Assembly: GCF_000300335.1 (NCBI RefSeq)
Contig: NZ_AMRM01000008.1
Span: 62,001 to 126,000, forward strand
Direction: 5' to 3'
Origin: Nitratireductor pacificus pht-3B
GTDB lineage: Bacteria > Pseudomonadota > Alphaproteobacteria > Rhizobiales > Rhizobiaceae
DNA length: 64,000 nucleotides
The notes below the pieces were generated by a model. That model worked only from the letters and a program-made list of their open reading frames with translations, made no database searches and was not told where the DNA came from. Below are positions 8,145 to 16,077 of this stretch, piece after piece (the first letter of the stretch is position 1; each line of letters starts with the position of its first letter). The position numbers were made by a program, and so were the translations under genes.

Positions 8145-8500
8145 GCCTCTGCGTCCTGGCGGGCGGCAAGGCGGCGACCATCGCCGCCACGCTGTTCACC
8201 CTGTCCTGGACGCATTCGGTGGAGAAGATCCGCTGGGAGGAGGACTGGCGCGTCTCGCCCGCCGGGCTGGAGATCGTTGAGGCGCGCGTGCAGGGCTCCG
8301 GCGCGGGCATGGAGCCGCCGCCCGAGGCGCGCTTTTCGGAAGGCTGGTGGCGCTATCGACCGCCGCTGCCGCCGCAGGCCGAGCTCGTGCTGGCCGCATC
8401 GGGTGCGACCGGCTCCGGCTGGCGGCTCTGCGCTGCCGGGACCTGCCACGAGATCGGCGCCGAAGCCGGCAAACCGGTGATCCTCAGATACTGCGGGTAG
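8141..8500 (+). CDS. DUF1850 protein of the TAXI-TRAP operon
   Basis: 119 residues; overlaps the permease by ATGA, so translation is coupled. The N-terminal half has the DUF1850 hallmark TLSWTHSVEKIRWEEDWRV, followed by WWRYRPPLPPQAEL. DUF1850 proteins are found almost only next to TAXI permeases, and are thought to be an accessory subunit; the biochemical role is unknown. There is a weak hydrophobic N-terminus (LAGGKAATIAATLFTL) that could be a membrane anchor or signal. Confidence 0.85.
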   Translation: MSLCVLAGGKAATIAATLFTLSWTHSVEKIRWEEDWRVSPAGLEIVEARVQGSGAGMEPPPEARFSEGWWRYRPPLPPQAELVLAASGATGSGWRLCAAGTCHEIGAEAGKPVILRYCG

Positions 8501-8606
8501 GGAGCCGGACTGAAAGTGGAATCCGGTTTTCGGTTGTTCCGATGCCCGTCTATGATTCAGATCGTCCTTTGTGCGTCCGAAGGGATGCGCGGCGATCCAG
8601 CCGGCG

Positions 8607-8741
8607 TCAGGCGGCTTTGGGCGAGCCGTCGCTGCGCTTGCGGCAAGCCGGGCCGGGACCACGCATGTAGTGGCGTTCCGGGTGATAGCGCGGCGCGATG
8701 AATTCGCGAAGAACGGCAAGGAGGCGAATGATGAGTGCCAT
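8607..8741 (-). CDS. Small basic protein of 44 residues, unknown
   Basis: The minus strand from ATG at 8741 encodes MALIIRLLAVLREFIAPRYH at its N-terminus, then PERHYMRGPGPACRKRSDG and a stop at 8607. A short hydrophobic helix followed by a conserved-looking Pro/Arg/Tyr/His-rich tail with one cysteine suggests a membrane-associated microprotein. TATAAA (near 8793) could serve as -10. GGAGGAG lies about 20 bases before the ATG in the loop of a GGCGG/CCGCC hairpin, which is too far for a normal ribosome site. I do not know a named family. It would fill an otherwise empty 450-base gap. Confidence 0.45.
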   Translation of the reverse strand: MALIIRLLAVLREFIAPRYHPERHYMRGPGPACRKRSDGSPKAA

Positions 8742-8953
8742 GGTTCATGTCCAACCGGTGGCGGCTCCTCCAAAAACCGCCTGTTTGATTTATAGGGTCA
8801 TAAGTACACGCACGAAGTGAACGCTCCGTGAATGCCGGCCGGATTTCGCTGTGATTTGTGCCGCTTTGATGGCGCAATTCGGGTCTTGTTGCAGCAAGGA
8901 TGGATGGTGTGGCCGCCGCGCCACAGTCGGCGCGGCGCGGCGGCGGTCGGGAT

Positions 8954-10000
8954 TCACTTCTCGCCGAGATAGGCGACGATGATGTCGAGCGCGGCCTGAA
9001 GGTCGTTGCGGTCGACCATCTCGGTCACCGTATGGATGTAGCGCGTGCCCACCACGATGCCCACGGCGCGCGCGCCGGCCGCCGCCTGCTGCGCCGCCGC
9101 GCCATCCTGCCCGCCGCGGGCCAGAATGGTGCGCTGATAGGGGATCGCCTTCTTCTTGGCGAGCTGCTCGACCTCGCGCACCAGCGCCTGGTCGGCGATG
9201 AAGGACGAATCCTTCACATGCAGGCCGAAACCCTGGCCCTGCCGCGTCACGGCCTCGTGCTCACCGATGCCCGGCGTGTCGCAGGCGAGCGTCGTGTCGA
9301 TGCCGAGGCCGATGTCGGGTTTCACCGCATAGGCGGCCGTGCGGGCGCCGCGCAGGCCCACCTCCTCCTGCGCCGTGAAGGCCACGTGGATCTCGCAGGC
9401 GTGCTTTGCGCCCGCCTTGTCGAGCGCCCGGATCGCCTCGATGCCGAGCCAGCAGGCGACACGGTTGTCGAGCGCCTTGGAAACGAACTTCTCGCCCATC
9501 TCCAGGAATGGCTCGTCCATGACGACGAAGTCGCCGACCTGCACCAGATCGCGTGCCTTTTCGCCAAGCCCCATGTCGACGATGAACTCGCCGGGCTCGG
9601 GCACCTTCTTGCGCTCGTCCGGTCCCTGAATGTGGATCGGCTTGCCGGCCGGGTTCATCACGCCCTTGTGGTCGCCGCTCTCGGTGCAGACGAGCACGCG
9701 GCGGGAAAACAGGTTGCGCGGATCGAAACCGCCGACGGGGTCGAGATGGAGGAATCCCTTCTCGGTCACATGGGTGACGAGAAAGGCGATCTCGTCCATG
9801 TGGCACAGAAGCATGACCTTGAGCGGGTCGCCCTTGGTTTTCTTGCGCGGCTTGCGCACGCACAGGAGAGAGCCCATCGGATCGGTCCGCACCTCGTCGA
9901 AAAGGCCGTCGATCTCCTTTTCGATGAGGGCACGGACGCGCGTTTCATGACCCGGCGCACCCGGCGTCTCGCAGAGCCTGCGCAGCAGTTCGGTGTTCAT
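8954..10000 (-). CDS. M42-family metallopeptidase (dinuclear metal aminopeptidase type)
   Basis: 348 residues. M42 enzymes (tetrahedral TET aminopeptidases, FrvX, YsdC) use two Zn or Co ions. Expected features appear: CHMDEIAFLV (first metal His and Asp), ALDNRVACW (bridging Asp), HVAFTAQEEVGLRGA (catalytic Glu-Glu), and RYIHTVTEMVDRNDL near the C-terminus (last metal His). The start is the ATG at 10000, giving MNTELLRRLCETPGAPGHE, the usual N-terminus; a further upstream ATG (10093) is not needed. Probably a cytoplasmic peptide-degrading enzyme. Stands alone. Confidence 0.9.
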   Translation of the reverse strand: MNTELLRRLCETPGAPGHETRVRALIEKEIDGLFDEVRTDPMGSLLCVRKPRKKTKGDPLKVMLLCHMDEIAFLVTHVTEKGFLHLDPVGGFDPRNLFSRRVLVCTESGDHKGVMNPAGKPIHIQGPDERKKVPEPGEFIVDMGLGEKARDLVQVGDFVVMDEPFLEMGEKFVSKALDNRVACWLGIEAIRALDKAGAKHACEIHVAFTAQEEVGLRGARTAAYAVKPDIGLGIDTTLACDTPGIGEHEAVTRQGQGFGLHVKDSSFIADQALVREVEQLAKKKAIPYQRTILARGGQDGAAAQQAAAGARAVGIVVGTRYIHTVTEMVDRNDLQAALDIIVAYLGEK

Positions 10001-10109
10001 CAGTGTCCCCGGCAGAGTTTTGTTGGAATCAATGGTGGACCGCGACCATGGCGCAGGGCGGCGCGGAAGGAAACGGCCACGTCCCCGTTTCACGCTGGCT
10101 CAGGGGCGG

Positions 10110-10799
10110 CTAACCCGCATCATCGCGCAGCATCCTCTCGAAGCCCGCGCGGCCGGGCGGCGTGAAGTGCATGACGCGCGAATTCTTCTCGCGGCGTGCC
10201 CATCCGAGCGCCACGAAGCGCTCGAGGACCGCGGCGCCGAGGCCGCCGGCCAGATGCGAGCGGCGCACGCTCCAGTCCAGGCAGGAGCGGCAGACCGGCC
10301 GTCGCCGGCCTTGCATGGCGGCGATGTCGATGCCGAAATCGCAGAAGAACGCGGTTCCCCGCTCCGTCAGGCCGACATCCTCGCCGCTGACGGCCAGAAG
10401 GCCGCGCCCGACGAACGCGTCGAACATGGCGACGCCCCTCTCGCCGGCCAGATGGTCGTAACAGACGCGCGCCTCGCGCATGGCGTTGTCGCGCGGTCCG
10501 GGCAACACCTTCTTCGGCCCGAGGGACGCCGCCACGCCCATGATCGATTCCAACATGCCGGCCACCTGATGGTCGGCGAGGGCGTAGTAGCGGTGCCGGC
10601 CCTGGCGCGTCATGCGCATCAGCCCGCCCGTGCTGAGCTTGGAGAGATGCGCGCTCGCCGTCGGCAGCGTGACGCCGGCCTCCGCCGCCAGTTCGCTGGC
10701 CGTCAGCGCGCCGCCGTTCATCAGCGCCGCCAGCATGTTGGCCCGCGCCGGGTCGCCGACGAGGCTGGCAATCTGCGCAAGGTCGGTTCCTGCTTTCAT
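10110..10799 (-). CDS. ArsR-type helix-turn-helix regulator with extended C-terminal domain
   Basis: 229 residues, twice the length of a simple ArsR. Residues about 5-80 form the winged helix (SLVGDPARANMLAALMNGG, then TLPTASAHLSKLSTGGLM). The C-terminal half (CYDHLAGERGVAMFDAF, then RRPVCRSCLDWSVRRSHLAG with two cysteines, then a LERF-LGWARR end) is shared by a common proteobacterial regulator subfamily with no characterised ligand. An inverted repeat covers the start codon, so autoregulation is likely. It is divergent from the DUF1127 gene, and may control it. Confidence 0.85.
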   Translation of the reverse strand: MKAGTDLAQIASLVGDPARANMLAALMNGGALTASELAAEAGVTLPTASAHLSKLSTGGLMRMTRQGRHRYYALADHQVAGMLESIMGVAASLGPKKVLPGPRDNAMREARVCYDHLAGERGVAMFDAFVGRGLLAVSGEDVGLTERGTAFFCDFGIDIAAMQGRRRPVCRSCLDWSVRRSHLAGGLGAAVLERFVALGWARREKNSRVMHFTPPGRAGFERMLRDDAG

Positions 10800-10822
10800 A
10801 GTTAGACGATAACCAAACTATG
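10797..10822. promoter_or_regulatory. Inverted repeat in the divergent regulator/DUF1127 promoter region
   Basis: CATAGTT (10797-10803) and AACTATG (10816-10822) are exact reverse complements separated by 12 bases, and the left arm includes the regulator's start codon. The position between two divergent genes fits an operator for the ArsR-type protein at 10110-10799 (inference). Confidence 0.5.
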
Positions 10823-10866
10823 CCGGTCGATCAATTGCTATTCTGTCCTCATCGAAGGAGAGAGCG

Positions 10867-11106
10867 ATGCGCAGCACCGGCCATTCCCCAAAACTGTCCG
10901 CCACCGGGCCCGACGCGCCTGCCCCCGGCCTTTTGCGCCGCATCGGCGCCCGGATTGGAACATTGTGCATCCGTCTCGCCAGGGCATCCGCCCGCTATCG
11001 CCAGCGCCGCCATCTGGCGGAACTCGACGACCATCAGCTTGCCGATATCGGCCTCACCCGGCGGGACGTGGAGCGCGAATGCGCAAAACCCTTCTGGAGA
11101 GCCTAG
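10867..11106 (+). CDS. DUF1127 small protein
   Basis: 79 residues with the C-terminal DUF1127 motif: [20 protein letters not shown] followed by [15 protein letters not shown]. Good ribosome site (GAAGGAGAGAGCG before ATG). In alphaproteobacteria, DUF1127 proteins are short, arginine-rich and linked to RNA turnover and to phosphate or carbon metabolism (work on Agrobacterium and Rhodobacter). The N-terminal 40 residues are longer than in the 45-50 residue minimal forms. First gene to the right of the divergent ArsR regulator. Confidence 0.85.
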   Translation: MRSTGHSPKLSATGPDAPAPGLLRRIGARIGTLCIRLARASARYRQRRHLAELDDHQLADIGLTRRDVERECAKPFWRA

Positions 11107-11174
11107 CGCGGATTGCCGCCGCATATTTCCATGCCGAACGAAGCATGGCAGCATCCAGAACCGGAGGACCATCC

Positions 11175-11507
11175 ATGAGCATCACCTGTTTCATCCGCTA
11201 CGAGATCGACCCGTTCAAGCGCGAGGCGTTCGAGGCCTATGCGCGCAACTGGGGACAGGCGATCCCGCGTGCCGGCGCCGGTCTCATCGGCTATTTCGCC
11301 CCGCATGAGGGGTCCGCGACGACGGCCTACGGCGTCTACACGATCGACAGCCTTGCCGCATACGAGGCCTATCGCGCGCGGCTGGCCGCCAGCCCGGAAG
11401 GGCGCGCGAACTATGAATTCGCGAAGCGGGAGCGCTTCATTCTGAGGGAAGACCGCATCTTCCTGAAGCTCGCCTCCGCGCCGCACGGCGAGAGGGTGGC
11501 GGCATGA
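11175..11507 (+). CDS. NIPSNAP-family dimeric-barrel protein
   Basis: 110 residues from the ATG at 11175 (GGAGGACCATCC before it). The sequence [20 protein letters not shown] and [20 protein letters not shown] match the NIPSNAP/ferredoxin-like barrel family; [19 protein letters not shown] follows. Cytoplasmic, function unknown. Its stop overlaps the next start by ATGA, so the two dimeric-barrel proteins are probably made together and might form a hetero-complex (inference). An in-frame open stretch back to 10965 overlaps DUF1127 and is rejected. Confidence 0.85.
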   Translation: MSITCFIRYEIDPFKREAFEAYARNWGQAIPRAGAGLIGYFAPHEGSATTAYGVYTIDSLAAYEAYRARLAASPEGRANYEFAKRERFILREDRIFLKLASAPHGERVAA

Positions 11508-11851
11508 TCGCGGTCATCTTCGAGGTCGAGCCGGCGGAAGGCCGGCGCGACGCCTATCTCGGCATCGCCGCCGACCTGCGCCCGCTGCTCGACGGCATCG
11601 ACGGGTTCATTTCCATCGAGCGGTTCCAGAGCCTCGCCGATCCGAACCGCGTCCTGTCGCTGTCCTTCTGGCGCGACGAGGAGGCGGTGAAGGCGTGGCG
11701 CAACACGGAAGAGCACCGGCAGGCGCAGCGGGCCGGCCGGGGTGGCATATTTGCCGGCTACCGGCTGCGCATCGCCCATGTGCTGCGCGACTACGGCATG
11801 GCCGAGCGCGCGGAAGCCCCGCAGGACAGCCGCGCGCTGCATGGCGCATGA
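11504..11851 (+). CDS. Antibiotic biosynthesis monooxygenase (ABM) domain protein
   Basis: 115 residues with a single ABM-type ferredoxin-like domain: [20 protein letters not shown], the [16 protein letters not shown] strand, then [20 protein letters not shown]. The family includes quinol monooxygenases and heme-degrading IsdG enzymes, but also many proteins of unknown activity. No clear IsdG catalytic triad can be assigned by eye. Coupled by a 4-base overlap to the NIPSNAP protein. Ends 7 bases before the convergent mbfA gene. Confidence 0.85.
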   Translation: MIAVIFEVEPAEGRRDAYLGIAADLRPLLDGIDGFISIERFQSLADPNRVLSLSFWRDEEAVKAWRNTEEHRQAQRAGRGGIFAGYRLRIAHVLRDYGMAERAEAPQDSRALHGA

Positions 11852-11857
11852 GCGGCG

Positions 11858-12841
11858 TCAGGCATTGCCGATCAGCATGCCTGCGGCGAAGACCAGCGCG
11901 CCGCCGAGCACCACCTGGAAGGTGGCCCGGCTCCACGGCGTTTCCATGTAGCGGTTCTGGATCCAGGCGATCGCCCACAGCTCGATGAAGACGATGGCGA
12001 AGGCGATCACCGTCGCGGTCCAGAAATGCGGGATCAGGTAGGGCAGGGCGTGGCCGAGGCCGCCGAGCGTCGTCATCAGGCCGGTGGTGATGCCGCGCTT
12101 GATCGGCGAGCCGCGGCCCGAGATGACGCCGTCGTCCGAGGCGACCTCCGTGAAACCCATCGAGATGCCGGCGCCGATGGAGGCGGCGAGGCCGACCAGG
12201 AAGGTCTGCCACGTGTCGCCCGTGGCGAAGGCGGCCGCGAAGATCGGCGCCAGCGTCGAGACGGAGCCGTCCATCAGGCCGGCGAGGCCCGGCTGCACAT
12301 AGGTGAGGACGAACTGCTTGTGCGCCGCCGTGTCTTCCTCGGCGCGCTCCTCCTCGCCCAGGTGCTTTTCCGAAAGGCGGCGGGCGAGCGACTCGTGGCT
12401 CTTCTCCGCCGCGGCGAGGTCGCCGAGCAGCTTTCGCGTGCCCGCATCCCCGGTGCGCCTGGCGGCTTCCAGATAGAAGCGGTGCGCCTGCTCCTCCATC
12501 GCCTCCGCCTGGACGCGCACCTTGTCGAGGCCGAGCGGCCGCACCAGCCAGTCGGGCTTGCGGTCGTAATAGCCGCGCACATGCTCGCGGCGGATCAGCG
12601 GAATGCGATCGCCGAAACGCTTCTGGTGCAGGGCGATGAGGGCGGCGCGGTGCCCGTCCTCTTCCTCCGCCATCTCGTCGAAGACCGCCGCCGAATGCGG
12701 AAAATCGTCGCGCAGGCCGTCGGCATAGGCGCGGTAGATGCGCCCGTCATCCTCCTCCGAGGAGATGGCGAGAGCGAGAATTTCCTGTTCGCTCAGGGAC
12801 GAGAAGGGCCGCCGATGGGCGCCGAAAAAGCGGGACAGCAT
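11858..12841 (-). CDS. mbfA: Membrane-bound ferritin A: ferritin-like/VIT1 fusion iron exporter
   Basis: 327 residues. The N-terminal half is a ferritin-like diiron domain: E20, EEEDGH with E61/H64, EEQAH with E117/H120 and EKSH with E146/H149. From about residue 170 a VIT1/CCC1 transporter domain follows (YVQPGLAGLMDGSVSTLAPI, ISMGFTEVASD, and five hydrophobic segments). This fusion is MbfA, known in Bradyrhizobium and Agrobacterium as an inner-membrane iron exporter needed under high iron, peroxide and low pH, and repressed by Irr when iron is low. Twin Irr-type boxes upstream agree with this. It is convergent with the ABM gene. Confidence 0.95.
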   Translation of the reverse strand: MLSRFFGAHRRPFSSLSEQEILALAISSEEDDGRIYRAYADGLRDDFPHSAAVFDEMAEEEDGHRAALIALHQKRFGDRIPLIRREHVRGYYDRKPDWLVRPLGLDKVRVQAEAMEEQAHRFYLEAARRTGDAGTRKLLGDLAAAEKSHESLARRLSEKHLGEEERAEEDTAAHKQFVLTYVQPGLAGLMDGSVSTLAPIFAAAFATGDTWQTFLVGLAASIGAGISMGFTEVASDDGVISGRGSPIKRGITTGLMTTLGGLGHALPYLIPHFWTATVIAFAIVFIELWAIAWIQNRYMETPWSRATFQVVLGGALVFAAGMLIGNA

Positions 12842-12860
12842 GGTTCGGGCAATTCCTTGT

Positions 12861-12875
12861 TTAGAATAATTCTAA
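12861..12875. promoter_or_regulatory. Iron control element 1 (Irr box) over the mbfA -10
   Basis: TTAGAAT-A-ATTCTAA is a perfect 15-base palindrome, and with the preceding T it reads TTTAGAA-TAA-TTCTAA, the ICE/Irr-box form known in rhizobia. It overlaps the mbfA -10, so bound Irr would block polymerase under low iron. Confidence 0.85.
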
Positions 12876-12902
12876 TATAAAAGGCGAGCGGTGCTGCGTC
12901 AA
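12874..12902 (-). promoter_or_regulatory. mbfA promoter
   Basis: Minus-strand TTGACG (12902-12897) and TATATT (12879-12874) are separated by exactly 17 bases. The predicted start lies inside or just after iron control element 1, and both boxes flank or overlap this promoter. Confidence 0.75.
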
Positions 12903-12906
12903 TAAC

Positions 12907-12921
12907 TTAGAATAATTCTAA
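12907..12921. promoter_or_regulatory. Iron control element 2 (Irr box) upstream of the mbfA -35
   Basis: The same perfect 15-base palindrome, TTAGAAT-A-ATTCTAA, is repeated with its centre 46 bases from that of element 1. It lies just upstream of the mbfA -35 box. Two copies flanking the promoter could allow cooperative repression or looping by Irr (inference). Confidence 0.85.
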
Positions 12922-12940
12922 AACTCATGATGCGCCGGTC

Positions 12941-14074
12941 TCAATCCAGCGTCCTGCGAAACCGCATCAGCGCGAAGCCGGCATAGATGACGATGAACAG
13001 CGCGAGAATGCCCGTCTCGAATGCCACCGTCGGAAAGTCCGCCCCTTTCAGCATCACGGCGCGGATGATCCGCAGGAAGTGCGTCAGCGGGAAAGTTTCT
13101 CCCAGCCATTGCGCCCATTGCGGCATGCCGCGGAACGGGAACATGAAGCCGGACAGCAGGATCGACGGCAGGAAGAAGAAGAAGGTGAGCTGCAGCGCCT
13201 GCATCTGCGTGCGGGCGATGGTGGAGATCGTGTAGCCGAGCAGGACGAGCGCCAGCACGAAGACGAGCACGGCCGCCAGCAGCAGCGACAGGCAGCCGAC
13301 GAAGGGGATGGCGAAAAGAAGTTTCGCCGCGCCGAGGATGACGGCCACCTGCACCGCTCCCACCACGAGATAGGGCAGCACCTTGCCGAGCATGATCTCC
13401 AGCGGGCTTGCCGGCATGGCGAGCAGGTTCTCCATCGTGCCGCGCTCGCGTTCGCGGGTCAGCGCGATGGAGGTCATCATCACCATGGTCATCTGCAGGA
13501 TGACGCCGAGCAGGCCGGGCACGATGTTGTACTGCGAGATGCCCTCGGGATTGTAGCGGCGGTGGACGATCACCTCGAGCCGGTCTTCGGGCGCCGCCTC
13601 CGATGCCGGCACGCCGCGTTCGCGCAGCAGCGCCTCCGAGGCGACCGTGCCCAGCGTCGAGATCGCCCCCGACGCGGCCGAAGGGTCGGTCGCGTCGGCC
13701 TCGATCAGGATCTGCGGACGCTGCCCCCGGTCGACCCGGCGGGCGAAATCCGACGGGATGGTGACGACAAAGACCACCGCGCCGCTCGCCATCAGCCGCT
13801 CGGCCTCCGCCGCGCTCCCCACCACGTGGTCGAAGCGATAGTAGTCCGTGTTCTCCAGCGCCGAGACCATGGCCCGGCTGTAGTGGTCCTGGCTGAGGGA
13901 AACCAGCGCCGCCGGCAGCGCCTTGGGATCGCTGTTGATCGCATAGCCGAACAGCACGAGCTGCATCAGCGGCACGCCCAGCATCATGCCGAAGGTGATG
14001 CGGTCGCGCCGCATCTGGATGAACTCCTTGATGAGCAGCGCCGCAAGCCGGCTGAACGAGAACAGTCCGCTCAT
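12941..14074 (-). CDS. ABC-2 type exporter permease
   Basis: 377 residues with the ABC-2 topology of YbhS/YhhJ: one membrane segment near residues 20-45 (RITFGMMLGVPLMQLVLFGYAI), a large periplasmic domain to about 175, then five membrane segments including MENLLAMPASPLEIMLGK before them and the FFFFLPSILLSGFMFPFRGMP block. It overlaps the ATPase gene by 4 bases. With the HlyD protein and TetR regulator the set resembles cecR-ybhGFSR of E. coli, except that a single permease is present, which would act as a homodimer. Substrate unknown; drug or chloramphenicol/cefoperazone-type export is only an analogy. Confidence 0.92.
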   Translation of the reverse strand: MSGLFSFSRLAALLIKEFIQMRRDRITFGMMLGVPLMQLVLFGYAINSDPKALPAALVSLSQDHYSRAMVSALENTDYYRFDHVVGSAAEAERLMASGAVVFVVTIPSDFARRVDRGQRPQILIEADATDPSAASGAISTLGTVASEALLRERGVPASEAAPEDRLEVIVHRRYNPEGISQYNIVPGLLGVILQMTMVMMTSIALTRERERGTMENLLAMPASPLEIMLGKVLPYLVVGAVQVAVILGAAKLLFAIPFVGCLSLLLAAVLVFVLALVLLGYTISTIARTQMQALQLTFFFFLPSILLSGFMFPFRGMPQWAQWLGETFPLTHFLRIIRAVMLKGADFPTVAFETGILALFIVIYAGFALMRFRRTLD

Positions 14075-15000
14075 TGCATGTTGTCCGTCGAATTGGCCAT
14101 GAACTGGATGAAGACATCCTCGAGGCTCGTCTCGCCGCGCGACACCGTCACGCCCGCGCGGCCCTCAAGATCAGCGAGCGCGGCCTTCAGCGCCGCCTCG
14201 TCCGAACCCACCACATGCAGGCTGGCACCGAAGGGCGCCACCTGCTCGACGCCGGGGCGCTTGCGCAGTTCGGCGGCCAGCGTCTCCAGCTTCGGCCCGT
14301 CGACGAGATAGGTCACCAGCCCGGCATCGCGCACCACGTCGGTCACGGATCCCGTCGCCAGCATGGTGCCGTAGGAAATATAGGAGATGCGGTGGCAGCG
14401 TTCCGCCTCGTCCATGTAGTGGGTGGAGACGAGGACCGTCAGCCCGTCGGCGGCGAGCCGGTGGATCTCGTCCCAGAAATCGCGTCGCGCCTTGGGATCG
14501 ACGCCTGCCGTCGGCTCGTCGAGCAGCAGCAGCTTGGGCTGATGCATGATGCAGGCGGCGAGTGCCAGCCGCTGTTTCCAGCCGCCGGAAAGCGTCCCGG
14601 CAAGCTGGTCGCGCCGCGAGGACAGGCCGAGATCCTCAAGCGTGCGGTCCACATGGGTGCCGACCGGCTTCAGATCGTAGAGCCGCGCGACGAAGGAGAG
14701 GTTCTCCGCGATCGTCAGGTCCTCGTAGAAGGAGAAGCGCTGGGTCATGTAGCCGACTTCGCGCTTGATCTTCAGACCCTCGGTCCGCAGGTCGAAGCCG
14801 AGCACGGTGCCCTCGCCCTCGTCCGGCGTCAGAAGCCCGCACATGATGCGGATCGTCGTCGTCTTGCCGGAACCGTTGGGACCGAGAAAGCCGACGATCT
14901 CGCCCCTGGCGACCTGCATCGTCACGTCGTTGACGACGGTCTTGTCGCCGAAGCGCTTGACGAGGCCGCGCACGTCGATGGCGTTCATTTCAGCTTGCAT
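14071..15000 (-). CDS. ABC exporter ATP-binding protein
   Basis: 309 residues. Walker A GPNGSGKTTT, Q-loop MTQRFSFYEDLTIAENL, signature LSGGWKQRLALA, Walker B LLLLDEPTAGVDP and the H-loop STHYMDEAE are all intact. One nucleotide-binding domain only; the E. coli YbhF counterpart carries two. The C-terminal 80 residues (ETLAAELRKRPGVEQVAPFG onwards) are the usual regulatory extension of ABC-2 exporter ATPases. Ribosome site GGAGGAG is 9 bases before ATG at 15000. Overlaps the permease start by 4 bases. Confidence 0.95.
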   Translation of the reverse strand: MQAEMNAIDVRGLVKRFGDKTVVNDVTMQVARGEIVGFLGPNGSGKTTTIRIMCGLLTPDEGEGTVLGFDLRTEGLKIKREVGYMTQRFSFYEDLTIAENLSFVARLYDLKPVGTHVDRTLEDLGLSSRRDQLAGTLSGGWKQRLALAACIMHQPKLLLLDEPTAGVDPKARRDFWDEIHRLAADGLTVLVSTHYMDEAERCHRISYISYGTMLATGSVTDVVRDAGLVTYLVDGPKLETLAAELRKRPGVEQVAPFGASLHVVGSDEAALKAALADLEGRAGVTVSRGETSLEDVFIQFMANSTDNMQ

Positions 15001-15105
15001 GGATCGGCTCCTCCGAACGGGCCGGACAAAAAGGTGAGCAGTGGGCGGAAGGCGCGGTTTGGGGAACGCGTCTTCTGAAGCAACGGGAGGCGGGGCGTGC
15101 TCCCG

Positions 15106-16077
15106 TTACGGCTCACTGCTCGCCATCGCATCCGGCGCCAGCCTGACATCGACGATCTGGCCGGGCTGCAGGGCCGCCGCCTCGCCCTCGGGCCGCGCCT
15201 CGACGAGGTAGACGAGCTTCTGGCGCGTCTCCAGCGAGTAGATCACCGGCGGGGTGAATTCCGGCTCCTGGGAGACATAGGAGACGCGCGCCGTCAGGCC
15301 GGGCGGGCAGCCGTCGCAATTGATCGACAGGCGCGTGTCGGGTGAGACAGCGGAAAACCGTTCCTGCGGCACGTAGAGTTTCAGCCTGACGCCGCCATCG
15401 GGGAGCAGGGACACCACCGGCGCGGACGGACCGGCGACGTCGCCGGCATTGCGGATGATGTCGTCGACACGGCCGGCGACGGGCGCCCTGATGCTGCGTT
15501 CCGAAAGCCGCCAGCGCGCCTGCGCCAGCGCCGCCTGCATCTGGTCGCGCCGCTTGGCGGCGGCGTTGATCGCCTCGGCGCGGGCGGGCAGGCGCGCGAC
15601 GGCCAGATTGGCCTCGGCCTGGCCGATGCGCGTATCGGCCAGCACCTGCGCCGTCTCCGCCTTGTCGAGTTCGGCCTTTGTGGCGATGCCGCGCCGGAAG
15701 AGGTCGCGTGTCCGGGCAAGCACGCGGCCCGCTTCCGCCGCCTCGGCATTGGCTGAGGCGAGCGCGGCCTCGAGCACGGCGATCTCCTCGGGGCGCTTCG
15801 CCTTCCTCAGGTCGGCAAGCTGGGCCTCCGCCTCGGCAAGCGCCGCTTCCGCCTGGGTGACGGCGATCCCGGCGCCGGTGGCATCCATCGCCGCGACCAC
15901 AGTGCCCGCCTCGACCCGGGCGCCGCGGTGCACGGAGACGGAAGCGACCTGGCCGATCTCGACGGGCGCCAGAAGCACGTACTCGCCCTCCACATAGCCG
16001 ACCGCGAGCGGCGCGTCGCCGGCGCAGGCCGTGAACAGGCCCGCCATGAGCGGTATGGAGCAGAGAAGGCTCATCAT
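15106..16077 (-). CDS. HlyD-family periplasmic adaptor (membrane fusion) protein
   Basis: 323 residues. A short hydrophobic N-terminus ends in LFTAC, a possible but imperfect lipobox, so it may be a lipoprotein. Then the biotinyl/lipoyl half motif (EIGQVASVSVHRGARVEAGTV), a long Ala/Glu/Arg-rich coiled-coil hairpin (about residues 65-185), the second lipoyl half (SIRAPVAGRVDDIIRNAGD) and a beta barrel. It joins the ABC-2 pump to an outer-membrane channel. Start ATG at 16077 overlaps the TetR stop (ATGATGA); a second ATG follows at once. Corresponds to YbhG in E. coli. Confidence 0.92.
   Translation of the reverse strand: MMSLLCSIPLMAGLFTACAGDAPLAVGYVEGEYVLLAPVEIGQVASVSVHRGARVEAGTVVAAMDATGAGIAVTQAEAALAEAEAQLADLRKAKRPEEIAVLEAALASANAEAAEAGRVLARTRDLFRRGIATKAELDKAETAQVLADTRIGQAEANLAVARLPARAEAINAAAKRRDQMQAALAQARWRLSERSIRAPVAGRVDDIIRNAGDVAGPSAPVVSLLPDGGVRLKLYVPQERFSAVSPDTRLSINCDGCPPGLTARVSYVSQEPEFTPPVIYSLETRQKLVYLVEARPEGEAAALQPGQIVDVRLAPDAMASSEP

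Noticed and set aside
8557-8877. A 106-residue minus-strand frame overlapping the 44-residue small ORF
   Set aside because: It is Ser/Arg/His/Pro-rich without motif; the overlapping 44-residue frame has a more protein-like pattern (hydrophobic helix then conserved-looking basic tail).
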